Virus record (IMG/VR): IMGVR_UViG_3300036766_002086
Span: 1-20,142 of that record
Reading direction: 5' to 3' (one strand)
DNA: 20,142 bases
Origin: a virus
Position numbers and translations under genes: made by a program. Positions 12,995 to 19,976 of this stretch are shown here, one piece after another. Within the stretch, counting starts at the first letter, position 1. Each line of letters begins with the position of its first letter. A model generated the notes under the pieces. The model ran no database searches. It was given only the letters and a program-made list of their open reading frames with translations, and was not told where the DNA came from.

Positions 12995-13995
12995 TTCCTC
13001 TCTTTCTGTTCATCAAAGAGGGACCGCTCGGTTGACTCGTCGTCCTTCGTCTCTCCAGCGACTTCTTTCATGACCGCCTTTTCCTCGTCGGCGTCAGCTG
13101 TGTCTATGACTTCTTCCTGCATCTCAAAATCCGCTGCTGCAGCTCCGCTTTCGGCCTGATTCAGAATTTCTGAGATATTTTTCGGTTCAAGCTCGTTCCG
13201 GTATCCATAGACCGTCACGCTCGCCCAAACGCCCTGCTCTTTACTCTCTTTGGGCAGCACCTGAGTAATCCCGATGGCCGGATGGTCCTTGAGAATGTTC
13301 CGCTCCACGATCTTCTGAGCGATCCTATCTCCGAACCGCTGCCGCTGAGTGTGCTCCTCGAGGCAATCGATGATGGCCTGATCCTCGTAATTGACCCAGA
13401 TCCCGAGCGGAGCCTCGGTTGGGAAGAAAGCCCAGGATCCGGTCTTTTTCTCCGGTTTCTTGCCTTCAATGCCATAAACGGCGCAATCGGGGTAAAGCGG
13501 CTCGCCGTTGTATTTCTTTGTTTTTTCGTTCCACGCTCTTTTTTTCATCTTCGCCTGGATTGACTGAATGAAATAGGTATAGACGTTGTAAAAGAGCGTC
13601 TTATCCACGACGACGATATTTCCTGCCGGCGAGAACCCGATCCCAATCTTGCGGACATTGACTGCCTCGATTGCTTTTGTTTTCGGGTTTCTCTCGATAT
13701 GAGGATTGGGCTGCGCAACGCCATCCACGATGACCCGTTGAGGCGTTACGATGCTGATGGAGGCGGTTTTGTTGAGGTGGACATATCCAGCGCTCGTGAT
13801 GATGTGCCGGTCCTGCATCTTGTAAATGTGACCCATGCGCTCATAAAGAGTCATGACTCCTTTGACCGGAGCCATGATTTGATTTCCCCGAACCGTGACA
13901 TAAAGCTTCCCGAAGTCCGCCGTTAAGGCGAGTTTTTTATCCTCGCCGTTTGAGGCGGGGACAATTTGCGTTTTTGGCTTTGTTTCTTTCATCAT
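12991..13995 (-). CDS. Unrecognised 334-aa protein, candidate ssDNA-annealing/recombination partner
   Basis: The protein lacks the motifs I would expect for RecT, Erf, Sak or RecA-like families. It has a mixed alpha/beta N-terminal region with HIYKMQDRHIITSAGYVHLN, a segment VNVRKIGIGFSPAGNIVVVD, a hydrophobic stretch TLFYNVYTYFIQSIQAKMKK (about 143-162), a tryptophan-rich middle (GSWAFFPTEAPLGIWVNY) and a very acidic C-terminal tail (about 285-334). An acidic tail after a nucleic-acid-binding domain recalls SSB-like proteins. The gene has a strong AAAAGGAG site and overlaps the exonuclease gene, so it takes the place that an annealase usually holds. The role is inferred only from this. Confidence 0.6.
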   Translation of the reverse strand: MMKETKPKTQIVPASNGEDKKLALTADFGKLYVTVRGNQIMAPVKGVMTLYERMGHIYKMQDRHIITSAGYVHLNKTASISIVTPQRVIVDGVAQPNPHIERNPKTKAIEAVNVRKIGIGFSPAGNIVVVDKTLFYNVYTYFIQSIQAKMKKRAWNEKTKKYNGEPLYPDCAVYGIEGKKPEKKTGSWAFFPTEAPLGIWVNYEDQAIIDCLEEHTQRQRFGDRIAQKIVERNILKDHPAIGITQVLPKESKEQGVWASVTVYGYRNELEPKNISEILNQAESGAAAADFEMQEEVIDTADADEEKAVMKEVAGETKDDESTERSLFDEQKERK

Positions 13996-14007
13996 TGTTC
14001 TCTCCTT

Positions 14008-14226
14008 TTACCTGGCGGCCAGAACGTCAACGATCCTGACGACGGCGCATTTGCCCTCAATCCACCATGCGCAGAATTCAAAACAGCGGCTTTCTTTCAG
14101 AGGGCAAAACCTCTTGACACTCACCTTTTTTTCTGCTACGTTCAAGGTATCTTTGGAGCTACGCTCTGTAGCTTCTCTTTGCCCGGCCTGAACCCCCAGG
14201 TTGGGCTTTTTGTTTTCTTGCGTCAT
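14008..14226 (-). CDS. Small cysteine-rich protein
   Basis: The 72-aa protein has a disordered polar N-terminal half and a C-terminal CPLKESRCFEFCAWWIEGK segment plus one more Cys, giving four cysteines (about residues 41, 48, 52, 59) that probably bind zinc. I recall similar CPL...C...CAWW...GKCA proteins in many prophages, with unknown role. It overlaps the upstream small ORF by ATGA and precedes the 334-aa recombination protein by 12 bases. Confidence 0.65.
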   Translation of the reverse strand: MTQENKKPNLGVQAGQREATERSSKDTLNVAEKKVSVKRFCPLKESRCFEFCAWWIEGKCAVVRIVDVLAAR

Positions 14227-14384
14227 TCCCTTTCCTCCTGCGGAGCGTCAGGACAATCCGGCAAGCCTTTCTCTCTCGCCTCGCGTCCTATCGCCAAGCA
14301 AGAAAAGGGACAGAAATGAGTGAGCGCCTTTTCGCATTCAAACTCCCACTCATTCCCGACAGCTGGACAATCATGCTTGTTCAT
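14223..14384 (-). CDS. Very small cysteine-rich protein (53 aa)
   Basis: An ATG at 14384, behind AAAAGGAGAAACA, opens a 53-codon frame (MNKHDCPAVGNEWEFECEKA...) with five cysteines, including CPFSC and DCP motifs. Its start and its stop both overlap neighbours as ATGA, and it exactly fills the space between them, which strongly supports a real gene. Probably a metal-binding mini-protein; function unknown. Confidence 0.65.
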   Translation of the reverse strand: MNKHDCPAVGNEWEFECEKALTHFCPFSCLAIGREAREKGLPDCPDAPQEERE

Positions 14385-14545
14385 TGTTTCTCCTTTTCTT
14401 TGTTCCCTTGCCCTGCGGCATTGAGCCGCGCCTTAAACCCATTTGTTTTCATTACCTGTGATTCGATCTCCTTTCTGAGAATTTCTTTAATCCGCTCAAG
14501 AAAAGCGGCGTCTTCTTGCGGGATAAGAATGAATAACGAGGTCAT
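14381..14545 (-). CDS. Small hypothetical protein (54 aa)
   Basis: The product begins MTSLFILIPQEDAAFLERIK and is mainly helical with a basic C-terminus. I chose the ATG at 14545 (ATGA overlap with the upstream stop, GGAGAAGGA upstream) over an in-frame start at 14626, which would lie deep inside the upstream gene. It may be a small antitoxin-like or regulator-like protein, but no family is recognised. Confidence 0.55.
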   Translation of the reverse strand: MTSLFILIPQEDAAFLERIKEILRKEIESQVMKTNGFKARLNAAGQGNKEKEKQ

Positions 14546-14775
14546 ATTTTTTCCTTCTCCTCGAGATATGCGACGAATTCGTTTAAAGCGGAGATGAGAG
14601 TCTTTAAAATCTTTTTTCTCTCCCAAAAACGCTTTCGGCAGTTCGGAGAGCAGAACTTTTGTTTTTTTCGCTTTGGAGCGAATTTATCTTGGCAGTTGAT
14701 ACATTCCCTATGCTCAACCTTAATCGCCTTGCCTTGGGCTTGAAAAAGCGTCCGAACGGATTGTTTTTTTGACAT
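14542..14775 (-). CDS. Small zinc-finger protein (FCS-like)
   Basis: The 77-aa protein contains a treble-clef-like finger, CINCQDKFAPKRKKQKFCSP ending in NCRKRFW (about residues 26-51), with two CxxC-type pairs and a basic loop, followed by a helix. The FCSPNCR element recalls zinc fingers that bind DNA or proteins. I chose the ATG at 14775 (TGATG overlap with the CII-like gene) over a GTG at 14778. Likely a DNA-binding early phage protein. Confidence 0.7.
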   Translation of the reverse strand: MSKKQSVRTLFQAQGKAIKVEHRECINCQDKFAPKRKKQKFCSPNCRKRFWERKKILKTLISALNEFVAYLEEKEKI

Positions 14776-15233
14776 CACAAAGCCTCTTTCCGTATCTTCT
14801 CTTTCAATTCCCCGGCTTTCTCCTGCAGCCGGGTCAGAAGCCTATGAATTTGCCTGCATTCATTTTTTGTGATCTGGCCATCATCGTAGGCCTGTTCTAT
14901 GGCTTCGAGAGTTTTTCCATTCAAGATGGAAAGGTCGATCTCATTCTGTTTTCTTTCGCTGGGAGATAGCTCTCCCTTTGGGGCCGGAACCGCAAGATAG
15001 CCAATTGGCTCGCAGAAGAAGTCCAAATACTCAATGTCCTTCGTGGCCTGGATAAGGTCGATGATTCTATCCGGAGGGATAATATTCTCTCCGCGGATAT
15101 ATCGATAAAGGGTGTCTGTGGCGATCCGCATTTCCTTGGCCACAAAATCAACTCTGTATTTCTTCTTGATAATAAAATTCACGTATAAAAGTGCGCTGAA
15201 CCCTGAGATCTGCGTACCGTTGATATTATTCAT
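14775..15233 (-). CDS. CII-like phage regulatory protein
   Basis: The 152-aa protein resembles the phage CII/CP76 regulator family. An N-terminal HTH-like region (DFVAKEMRIATDTLYRYIRG, about 29-48) is followed by IIPPDRIIDLIQATKDIEYL and FCEPIGYLAVPAP, a pattern seen in that family. The C-terminal half is helical (KTLEAIEQAYDDGQITKNEC), probably for oligomerisation. CII-type proteins help choose lysogeny by activating repressor or integrase transcription. Its place early in the leftward operon fits. Its start lies 8 bases within the end of the HNH gene. Confidence 0.75.
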   Translation of the reverse strand: MNNINGTQISGFSALLYVNFIIKKKYRVDFVAKEMRIATDTLYRYIRGENIIPPDRIIDLIQATKDIEYLDFFCEPIGYLAVPAPKGELSPSERKQNEIDLSILNGKTLEAIEQAYDDGQITKNECRQIHRLLTRLQEKAGELKEKIRKEAL

Positions 15234-15819
15234 TCCCGTCCGCCTTCATTCTTTCTATTCTTCTGTGTAGCCATGCGTGGAACGACCTGGTGCATATGAG
15301 AAGGTTCGAATGGCGATTGTCTGACCTATTACCATTTATGTGGTGGACGACCTCATCTTTTTTCATGGGTCGCCTTAGAATCGCCTCGGCAATTATTCTG
15401 TGCTCGGCGCGATATTGCGTGGTCCCATTCATGCAGTTCTGATATTGCAGAGAATAGCCGTGAGCCTTGGGAGTTCCCCCCTTCCAGCCAACGGCCTGGC
15501 TGGCCGTTTTGCCGTATTGAGGATGGCGTTCGCCGTGCATCCGCTGAGATATGACTTGCCGCCATTTTTCCGATTGACGTTTTCCCTTCATTGGGCTAAT
15601 GCGGCCTTTAAAGAGACGGCTTAAGTATTCCTTTTTCGACTGAGGCCAGGTTCGGCCTTGTTGATAAAAGCCGGGACTCCTTATTTCAATGCCGAATTTC
15701 CTAAGATGATCATAGATTGGATGATTAGATACTCCGCATATTTTGGCGATAGAAAGCGCCGATAATTTTTCTTCGATATATTTTTTATAGAGCCAAGCTC
15801 GATCTTGATATTGTTTCAT
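15226..15819 (-). CDS. HTH-NUMOD-HNH homing-type endonuclease
   Basis: The 197-aa protein has an N-terminal HTH (about 20-43, SALSIAKICGVSNHPIYDHL), a NUMOD3-like basic stretch (ISPMKGKRQSEKWRQVISQR, about 74-93), WKGG (112-115) and an HNH nuclease core with EHRIIAEAIL (139-148) and EVVHHINGNRSDNRHSNL (156-173, His159/His160). It shares architecture with the gene at 7088-7645 but is clearly diverged. It interrupts the early regulatory operon between the excisionase region and the CII-like gene. Its ribosome-binding site is weak, a trait of mobile homing genes. Confidence 0.88.
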   Translation of the reverse strand: MKQYQDRAWLYKKYIEEKLSALSIAKICGVSNHPIYDHLRKFGIEIRSPGFYQQGRTWPQSKKEYLSRLFKGRISPMKGKRQSEKWRQVISQRMHGERHPQYGKTASQAVGWKGGTPKAHGYSLQYQNCMNGTTQYRAEHRIIAEAILRRPMKKDEVVHHINGNRSDNRHSNLLICTRSFHAWLHRRIERMKADGNE

Positions 15820-15862
15820 AGGATTTGAAATCCGCGTGTTGAATTGCTTTTTAGATTGCTAT

Positions 15863-16063
15863 TCACTTGTTTCCCCTTTTAGAATCTGAATCATGAGAAT
15901 CTACATCTTTGTGGATGAGCGAACGGGGACTATTTTTCATTTTCCGTGGTTTAGTAAAGATCCACCCACCATCGTGGAAGCAAAGGTTCGGCGAAGCGAT
16001 AACGACGAGGAGAATGAAAGGCCCGAGGATAAAGAAAAACTGAACTAATTTGATCCAGCTCAT
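15863..16063 (-). CDS. Small membrane protein
   Basis: The 66-aa product has one N-terminal hydrophobic segment (about residues 5-24, KLVQFFFILGPFILLVVIAS) and a polar basic tail ending in DSHDSDSKRGNK. Its ATG overlaps the upstream stop (ATGA), and GGGG lies just upstream. No family recognised. Small early membrane proteins in this place can serve in superinfection exclusion, but the sequence does not prove it. Confidence 0.5.
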   Translation of the reverse strand: MSWIKLVQFFFILGPFILLVVIASPNLCFHDGGWIFTKPRKMKNSPRSLIHKDVDSHDSDSKRGNK

Positions 16064-16245
16064 ATTTTCCCCAGCCGCTTAGGAAAGGTGTTATCGGCTA
16101 TGAATTTCTCTATTTCCTCTTTCTGGAAGAGGACTCTTCCACCTACAAAGACAGCGCGGATTTTTTTCTGTATCCGGAGCCTCCAGAGGGAGGTTTTGCT
16201 GATCCTGAGAATGTTGGCTGTTTCTTCCTGGGTGAGTAGGGTCAT
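16060..16245 (-). CDS. Excisionase-like helix-turn-helix protein
   Basis: The 61-aa protein is a single MerR/HTH_17-type domain: LTQEETANILRISKTSLWRL (4-23) is the HTH and KKIRAVFVGGRVLFQKEEIEKFI (28-50) the wing and final helix. Such proteins act as phage excisionases (recombination directionality factors) or small regulators. The integrase is at the other end of the lysogeny region. Being in the early lytic operon fits excisionase, which must be made only on induction. It is 4 bases from the end of the upstream HTH gene. Confidence 0.75.
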   Translation of the reverse strand: MTLLTQEETANILRISKTSLWRLRIQKKIRAVFVGGRVLFQKEEIEKFIADNTFPKRLGKI

Positions 16246-16249
16246 ATGC

Positions 16250-16450
16250 TTATCTCTCCCTTATCAATTTCTTGATCCGATAAAGCCGCCTCATATTTGG
16301 GTGATGTTTTCCTGCCAGGAACTTATAGACAGAGGCCGCCCTTTTCCAACCGACCAACTCAGCAGCTTTCTGGAGCGTAATATCCTGGAGAATGATATAA
16401 TTCTGAAAATCCTGCCTGATTTTATTGATTTCTTCTGTCATTTTTTCCAT
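16250..16450 (-). CDS. Cro-like/early HTH regulator
   Basis: The 66-aa protein has an HTH-like segment (ITLQKAAELVGWKRAASVYK, about 24-43) followed by a basic C-terminus (HHPNMRRLYRIKKLIRER). It is the first gene of the leftward operon, divergent from the repressor, which is where Cro usually lies. ATG 16450 is used; ATG 16441 with AGGA upstream is also plausible, and a TTG at 16468 is unlikely because it lies within the promoter-to-gene leader. A near-consensus promoter lies upstream. Confidence 0.65.
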   Translation of the reverse strand: MEKMTEEINKIRQDFQNYIILQDITLQKAAELVGWKRAASVYKFLAGKHHPNMRRLYRIKKLIRER

Positions 16451-16471
16451 CCTATTTTCCGTCCACAAGAA

Positions 16472-16500
16472 ATATTAATAAAAAGATTTTCCTTTGTCAA
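16472..16500 (-). promoter_or_regulatory. Leftward early promoter (sigma70-type)
   Basis: On the minus strand a perfect -35 TTGACA (16500-16495) and a -10 TAATAT (16477-16472) are separated by exactly 17 bases, giving a strong predicted promoter reading into the Cro-like gene and the long leftward operon. The -35 overlaps the first of two candidate operator repeats, as expected for repressor control. Confidence 0.75.
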
Positions 16501-16541
16501 GAAAAATTTTAAAAAAATTATTCCCTTGTCAGGAAGATTTT
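16494..16541. repeat. Candidate operator direct repeats
   Basis: TTGTCAAGAAAAATTTT (16494-16510) and TTGTCAGGAAGATTTT (16526-16541) are imperfect direct copies offset by 32 bp, about three helical turns, in the divergent repressor/Cro-like intergenic region. The first overlaps the leftward -35 box. They are good candidates for repressor or Cro binding, though part of the likeness could come from AT richness. Confidence 0.45.
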
Positions 16542-16547
16542 GATATC

Positions 16548-17339
16548 ATGATTTTGAATTCTATGGGCGATCCAAAAACCCTTTCTGATTTTTTAATAGA
16601 AAAAACTAAAAATCAAACACTTGCCAGCATTGCTAAAGCAATTGGTTATTCTGATAGTTTTTTAAGCAAATTACGTGCAGGACATTATGAATCAGCAGGG
16701 ATCAATGTTGCTATTGACCTTTCTCTTTATTTCCATGAACCTCTTGAAAAGATACTTGCCCTTATTGGAAAAGAAAAATATTATGAAAAGTTAAAGCGCA
16801 ATCTTGCCAGGGAATTTCAAAAAGAACCTCATCTCACTTTTAACTCTCCTGAGGGCGATTATGAGGGAATAAAACTCTTCCCAGATCCCATCAGCCTAGG
16901 CCCGGGCTACGAGCTCAGCGAGATGGTCCCTGAGGACTATGCCCCCCTCCTAAAGTCCATGCTACCAAAGGGCTGGAAAAGCGACAAGGATCGGATCGTG
17001 GCTTTCAGGACAAAAGGCATCAGCATGAAGCCGACCATCAACGACGGATCTATTGTCTGGATCGACCGGATGGACGTTGTCCCGAAGATAGGGGAGGTCT
17101 ATGCTTTCCTGCTAAAAGATTTTGGGAATATTGTGACCATCAAACGATTGATCAAAATAGACCGGCATTTTATGATAATCGATGGAGACAATAGCAATGC
17201 GGAAGATAGGAAAGCAGAAGATTTAAAAGATTTTCCGATGGTGCTCAATCTGAAGGAATACGAGCATGACGGCGTTTCTCCGGTCAGGGGAAGGGTGATC
17301 TGGGTATTGAATCGGTTGATTGAGAAACCGAAGAAATAA
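16548..17339 (+). CDS. S24/LexA-type phage repressor
   Basis: The 263-aa protein is the probable lysogeny repressor. The N-terminal HTH (about 24-47, TLASIAKAIGYSDSFLSKLR) binds DNA; the C-terminal part is a signal-peptidase-like S24 domain with Ser159 in GISMKPT and Lys199 in VTIKRL as the catalytic dyad for self-cleavage on SOS induction. No clear Ala-Gly or Cys-Gly cleavage site is seen between the domains. ATG 16548 has AGGA upstream at long spacing; ATG 16563 is an alternative, and an upstream TTG at 16494 falls in the operator repeats and is rejected. Base composition shifts near 16870 (about residue 108) from AT-rich to GC-richer, suggesting a domain swap. Confidence 0.88.
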   Translation: MILNSMGDPKTLSDFLIEKTKNQTLASIAKAIGYSDSFLSKLRAGHYESAGINVAIDLSLYFHEPLEKILALIGKEKYYEKLKRNLAREFQKEPHLTFNSPEGDYEGIKLFPDPISLGPGYELSEMVPEDYAPLLKSMLPKGWKSDKDRIVAFRTKGISMKPTINDGSIVWIDRMDVVPKIGEVYAFLLKDFGNIVTIKRLIKIDRHFMIIDGDNSNAEDRKAEDLKDFPMVLNLKEYEHDGVSPVRGRVIWVLNRLIEKPKK

Positions 17340-17355
17340 ACTCAAGGGAGAAACT

Positions 17356-18162
17356 ATGGAAAAAGAATTAAAAAAACAATTAAAACTATTTGCTCCTATT
17401 TTCAAGGATGCTCAGGATCAGGGAAAGAGAGAAGCAGATGTCGTAATGTATGTAGTGCAATTCTTTAAAGATGCCTTGGGATATGACATATTTACTGAAA
17501 TCAGCAAGGAATTCCAGATAAAAGAAAAATATTGCGATATCGCCATTAAACTCCAAGGACAAGTAGAAATGTTAATAGAAGTAAAACAGGCCGGCCTTAG
17601 ATTATCTGATAGGCATATTGAACAAGCTGAAAGCTATGCCATGAAGAGCGGCACTAAGTGGGTTCTCTTAACAAACGGTACAGAATGGAAATTATTCCAT
17701 ATAAGCTTCAGCGAAACCGAGGGCATCGAGCGAGCCGTGGTATTTAAAATAGATTTATTGAAAGACCTTGAGGAGCGGCCTGACGAAGTTTTCGAGAAAT
17801 TTGGACTTCTACAAAAACGAAATTATCTAAAAGGCGCTCTCGACAAATATTGGACTAAGAAAACGATGCTCGAACCGGGAGCTCTTGCCCAGGCCCTATT
17901 TAGCCAGATGGTTCTTAAGGCCTTAAACCGCGAAATCAACCGGGGGGCCGAAGCTAAGGTAAGCTTCGATGATATTGTCAAAGCGCTAAAGAATCTTCTG
18001 GATAAGGAAATACTGGCTGATCTTGCAGATATTAAGATCGGCAAAAAGCGACGGGCAAAGCGCCAATCAATAAAGAAGACTGAGGTAGAAGAATTGAAAC
18101 CTCAAGAGATTCAGGCCGTTGAAAACAAAGAAAAAATAGAAGAAAAAGAAGAAATAAAATAG
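17356..18162 (+). CDS. Solo HsdR N-terminal-like PD-(D/E)XK nuclease-domain protein
   Basis: The 268-aa protein matches the N-terminal nuclease domain of type I restriction subunit R. Key elements are KEFQIKEKYCDIAI (51-64, Asp61), MLIEVKQAG (72-80, Glu75 and Lys77), HIEQAESYA (87-95, QxxxY) and WVLLTNGTEWKLFHI (102-116). No helicase domain follows; the C-terminal half is helical and ends in a Lys/Glu-rich tail. ATG 17356 is chosen because AAGGGAGAAACT precedes it. It sits directly after the repressor, co-oriented, in the lysogenic cargo position. It may act in superinfection defence, or only bind DNA or nucleotides; stand-alone members are common and poorly understood. Confidence 0.75.
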   Translation: MEKELKKQLKLFAPIFKDAQDQGKREADVVMYVVQFFKDALGYDIFTEISKEFQIKEKYCDIAIKLQGQVEMLIEVKQAGLRLSDRHIEQAESYAMKSGTKWVLLTNGTEWKLFHISFSETEGIERAVVFKIDLLKDLEERPDEVFEKFGLLQKRNYLKGALDKYWTKKTMLEPGALAQALFSQMVLKALNREINRGAEAKVSFDDIVKALKNLLDKEILADLADIKIGKKRRAKRQSIKKTEVEELKPQEIQAVENKEKIEEKEEIK

Positions 18163-18163
18163 G

Positions 18164-18343
18164 ATGGGCCTCAAAGCCTGCAGTGGCATTGCCGTCTGTC
18201 CGGCCTGCAGCGAGATGCTCTATTATTCGGGGATGACGGATATAGAAATCTATGACGCCAAGTGCATGAGCTGCCACAAGAAGTGGCAGGTGGTAAAGTA
18301 TCCGGACGGCCGGAAAGAGATCCGGGAAAAAATAATCCAATAA
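18164..18343 (+). CDS. Small zinc-ribbon protein (59 aa)
   Basis: The ATG is 1 base after the stop of the HsdR-N-like gene. The 59-aa product has two CxxC pairs (CPAC about 12-15 and CMSC about 34-37) and a following basic beta-like region (HKKWQVVKYPDGRKE), a classic zinc ribbon. It is more GC-rich than the gene before it. The tight link suggests co-expression with the nuclease-like protein. Function unknown; nucleic-acid binding is plausible. Confidence 0.7.
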   Translation: MGLKACSGIAVCPACSEMLYYSGMTDIEIYDAKCMSCHKKWQVVKYPDGRKEIREKIIQ

Positions 18344-18355
18344 GGGGGTGGCAAA

Positions 18356-18742
18356 ATGAAAAAAGTCTTCACATTGGCGGTACTTTGTGCTTTTGGCTTG
18401 GGCGGATGTGCCTTGGCGGTGAAAGATCCGACACTTGCCGAACTGGACGCCGCGGATTATGGGATGGCGCCCGAGAATCCCCAAGATCAAGCTATGGCCT
18501 ATCTCAAGGAAACCTTATTCGACCCCATGTCCGCAGTGGTAGAGTGGCAAGACGAGTGCGTCAAAGGATGGTGGCGTTGGTATGAAATTCCAGGCAATCT
18601 TTTTTCCTCATCGAAACTTTATTTTGGATGGAAACTTAATGCTAAAGTCAATGCCAAAAACCGTATGGGCGGCTATGTAGGTTTTAAAATCTACACGTTT
18701 TGTTTCCGCGACGGGAAACTTCTGCACGTTTTCACGTCATGA
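18356..18742 (+). CDS. Prophage lipoprotein
   Basis: The 128-aa precursor has a lipoprotein signal peptide (MKKVFTLAVLCAFGLGGC) with an LGGC lipobox, lipidated Cys18 and Ala at +2, which would favour outer-membrane sorting in a diderm. The mature part resembles small prophage-encoded lipoproteins with an ETLFDPMSAVVEW element and a GWKLNAKVNAKNRMGGYVGF core followed by FCFRDGKLLHV. It is preceded by AAGGGGGTGG. Such proteins between repressor and integrase are typical lysogenic-conversion cargo; a role at the cell envelope such as superinfection exclusion is inferred. Confidence 0.8.
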   Translation: MKKVFTLAVLCAFGLGGCALAVKDPTLAELDAADYGMAPENPQDQAMAYLKETLFDPMSAVVEWQDECVKGWWRWYEIPGNLFSSSKLYFGWKLNAKVNAKNRMGGYVGFKIYTFCFRDGKLLHVFTS

Positions 18743-18769
18743 TCTAGCCGCATCCAGCAAAGTCAAATA

Positions 18770-19927
18770 ATGCCCCGCCGCCGAGAAGGTCCAACAAAAC
18801 TTAAGCAGACAGGCTATTATTTCTTTGACGAATACGTAGGTTTTCCTCCTAACAGGAAGAGGATCCGCTTCTCCCTCAAGACCAAGGATCCGCTGAAGGC
18901 CAAGTTTCTTTGGGAACAAGAATATCGAAAGCAGTGGTCTTCGTACTATGGGATAGAATCGCCGGAAAAGCCTAAAAAGGTCTCGTTCAAGGATGCCGCC
19001 AGGGACTTCGTGGAATATGAGAAGAACGTCAAGCGGATCAAAGAGTGGAAGCTCCAGGAGGATAGGCTCAATAAGATCTCCGAGATTTGGGGAGACCTAA
19101 GCCTTTCCGATATCAAAAGAGAGCACCTCATAAAACTGGATGACCACCTCAAAAGCCTGGGCAGATCAAAGGCTACGATCAACCACTATTTCACGCTCCT
19201 GAAGTCGCTTTTCAATTACGCGATCAAAAAGAAGGTATTCTCGGGAGATAATCCTGTCGATGAGATGAAGCCATACCTGGTTGAAGAAAAACGCCGGGAA
19301 TACAGCCCTGAAGAGATCCGGAGGATAATCGAGGCGGCCGAGCGGATCGAGAAAGAGGCCAAAAAAAACGCGGTATTTCAGAAGCACGCTAAGAGGATTG
19401 TCCTCCTACTTCTTTATACCGGCATGAGGCTCGGTGAGGTGTTAAACCTAAGGTGGGAAAATATCAAGGACGATAAGATCATCCTCAAACGGACAGAGAC
19501 GAAGCAGAGGAGAGAGAAGATCATCCCTCTCACGGACTCCATCCGCGAAGTCCTTGAAACCTTGAAGGACGGTCGGAGAAAAGACGGCTATGTTTTTCCC
19601 ATGAAGGGAAGGGACAGAAAGACGGTATGGACAAAGGACACAATCAATAAAATCAGGAAATATTCCGGGATCCCGGACTTCATCTTTCACAACATCCGCC
19701 ACACGGCTTCCACCATCATGGTATCGGAAGCGCTGGGCAGGGGAGCCTCCCTTGCAGATATCATGAAGGTTCTCGGGCACAGCCAGGTAGAGACCACCCT
19801 GAAATACGTCCATACGGATTTCGAGCGGATGAAGAGGGCAATAGAAATATTAGGGGAGAAGGCGTTGACAAAAACAGGGAAAACAGCTAATATTTCAACG
19901 CCGAAAGCTGAGGATCGAGACAGTTAG
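18770..19927 (+). CDS. int: Tyrosine recombinase phage integrase
   Basis: The 385-aa protein is a tyrosine integrase catalysing attP x attB recombination. An N-terminal arm-binding region (to about 68) is followed by a SAM-like core-binding domain (about 70-155) and the catalytic domain with Arg220 in TGMRLGE, a Lys near 245, HNIRH (307-311, His307 and Arg310), LGHS (335-338, His337) and the nucleophile Tyr346 in TLKYVH. The length is normal. The ribosome-binding site before ATG 18770 is weak. It lies last in the rightward set and 91 bp before a tRNA-Asp gene, an expected integration target. Confidence 0.95.
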   Translation: MPRRREGPTKLKQTGYYFFDEYVGFPPNRKRIRFSLKTKDPLKAKFLWEQEYRKQWSSYYGIESPEKPKKVSFKDAARDFVEYEKNVKRIKEWKLQEDRLNKISEIWGDLSLSDIKREHLIKLDDHLKSLGRSKATINHYFTLLKSLFNYAIKKKVFSGDNPVDEMKPYLVEEKRREYSPEEIRRIIEAAERIEKEAKKNAVFQKHAKRIVLLLLYTGMRLGEVLNLRWENIKDDKIILKRTETKQRREKIIPLTDSIREVLETLKDGRRKDGYVFPMKGRDRKTVWTKDTINKIRKYSGIPDFIFHNIRHTASTIMVSEALGRGASLADIMKVLGHSQVETTLKYVHTDFERMKRAIEILGEKALTKTGKTANISTPKAEDRDS

Positions 19928-19976
19928 GGAAAATAGCGGAAAGTGCTGTTTTAGTCAAGATAGAGAAATCGGAAAT

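Noticed and set aside
12991-13995. RecT-family annotation
   Set aside because: Position fits, but I see none of the expected RecT sequence features, so only a candidate role is given.
16494-16547. Extension of the repressor to a TTG at 16494
   Set aside because: It would place coding sequence over the leftward -35 box and candidate operators and has no ribosome-binding site.
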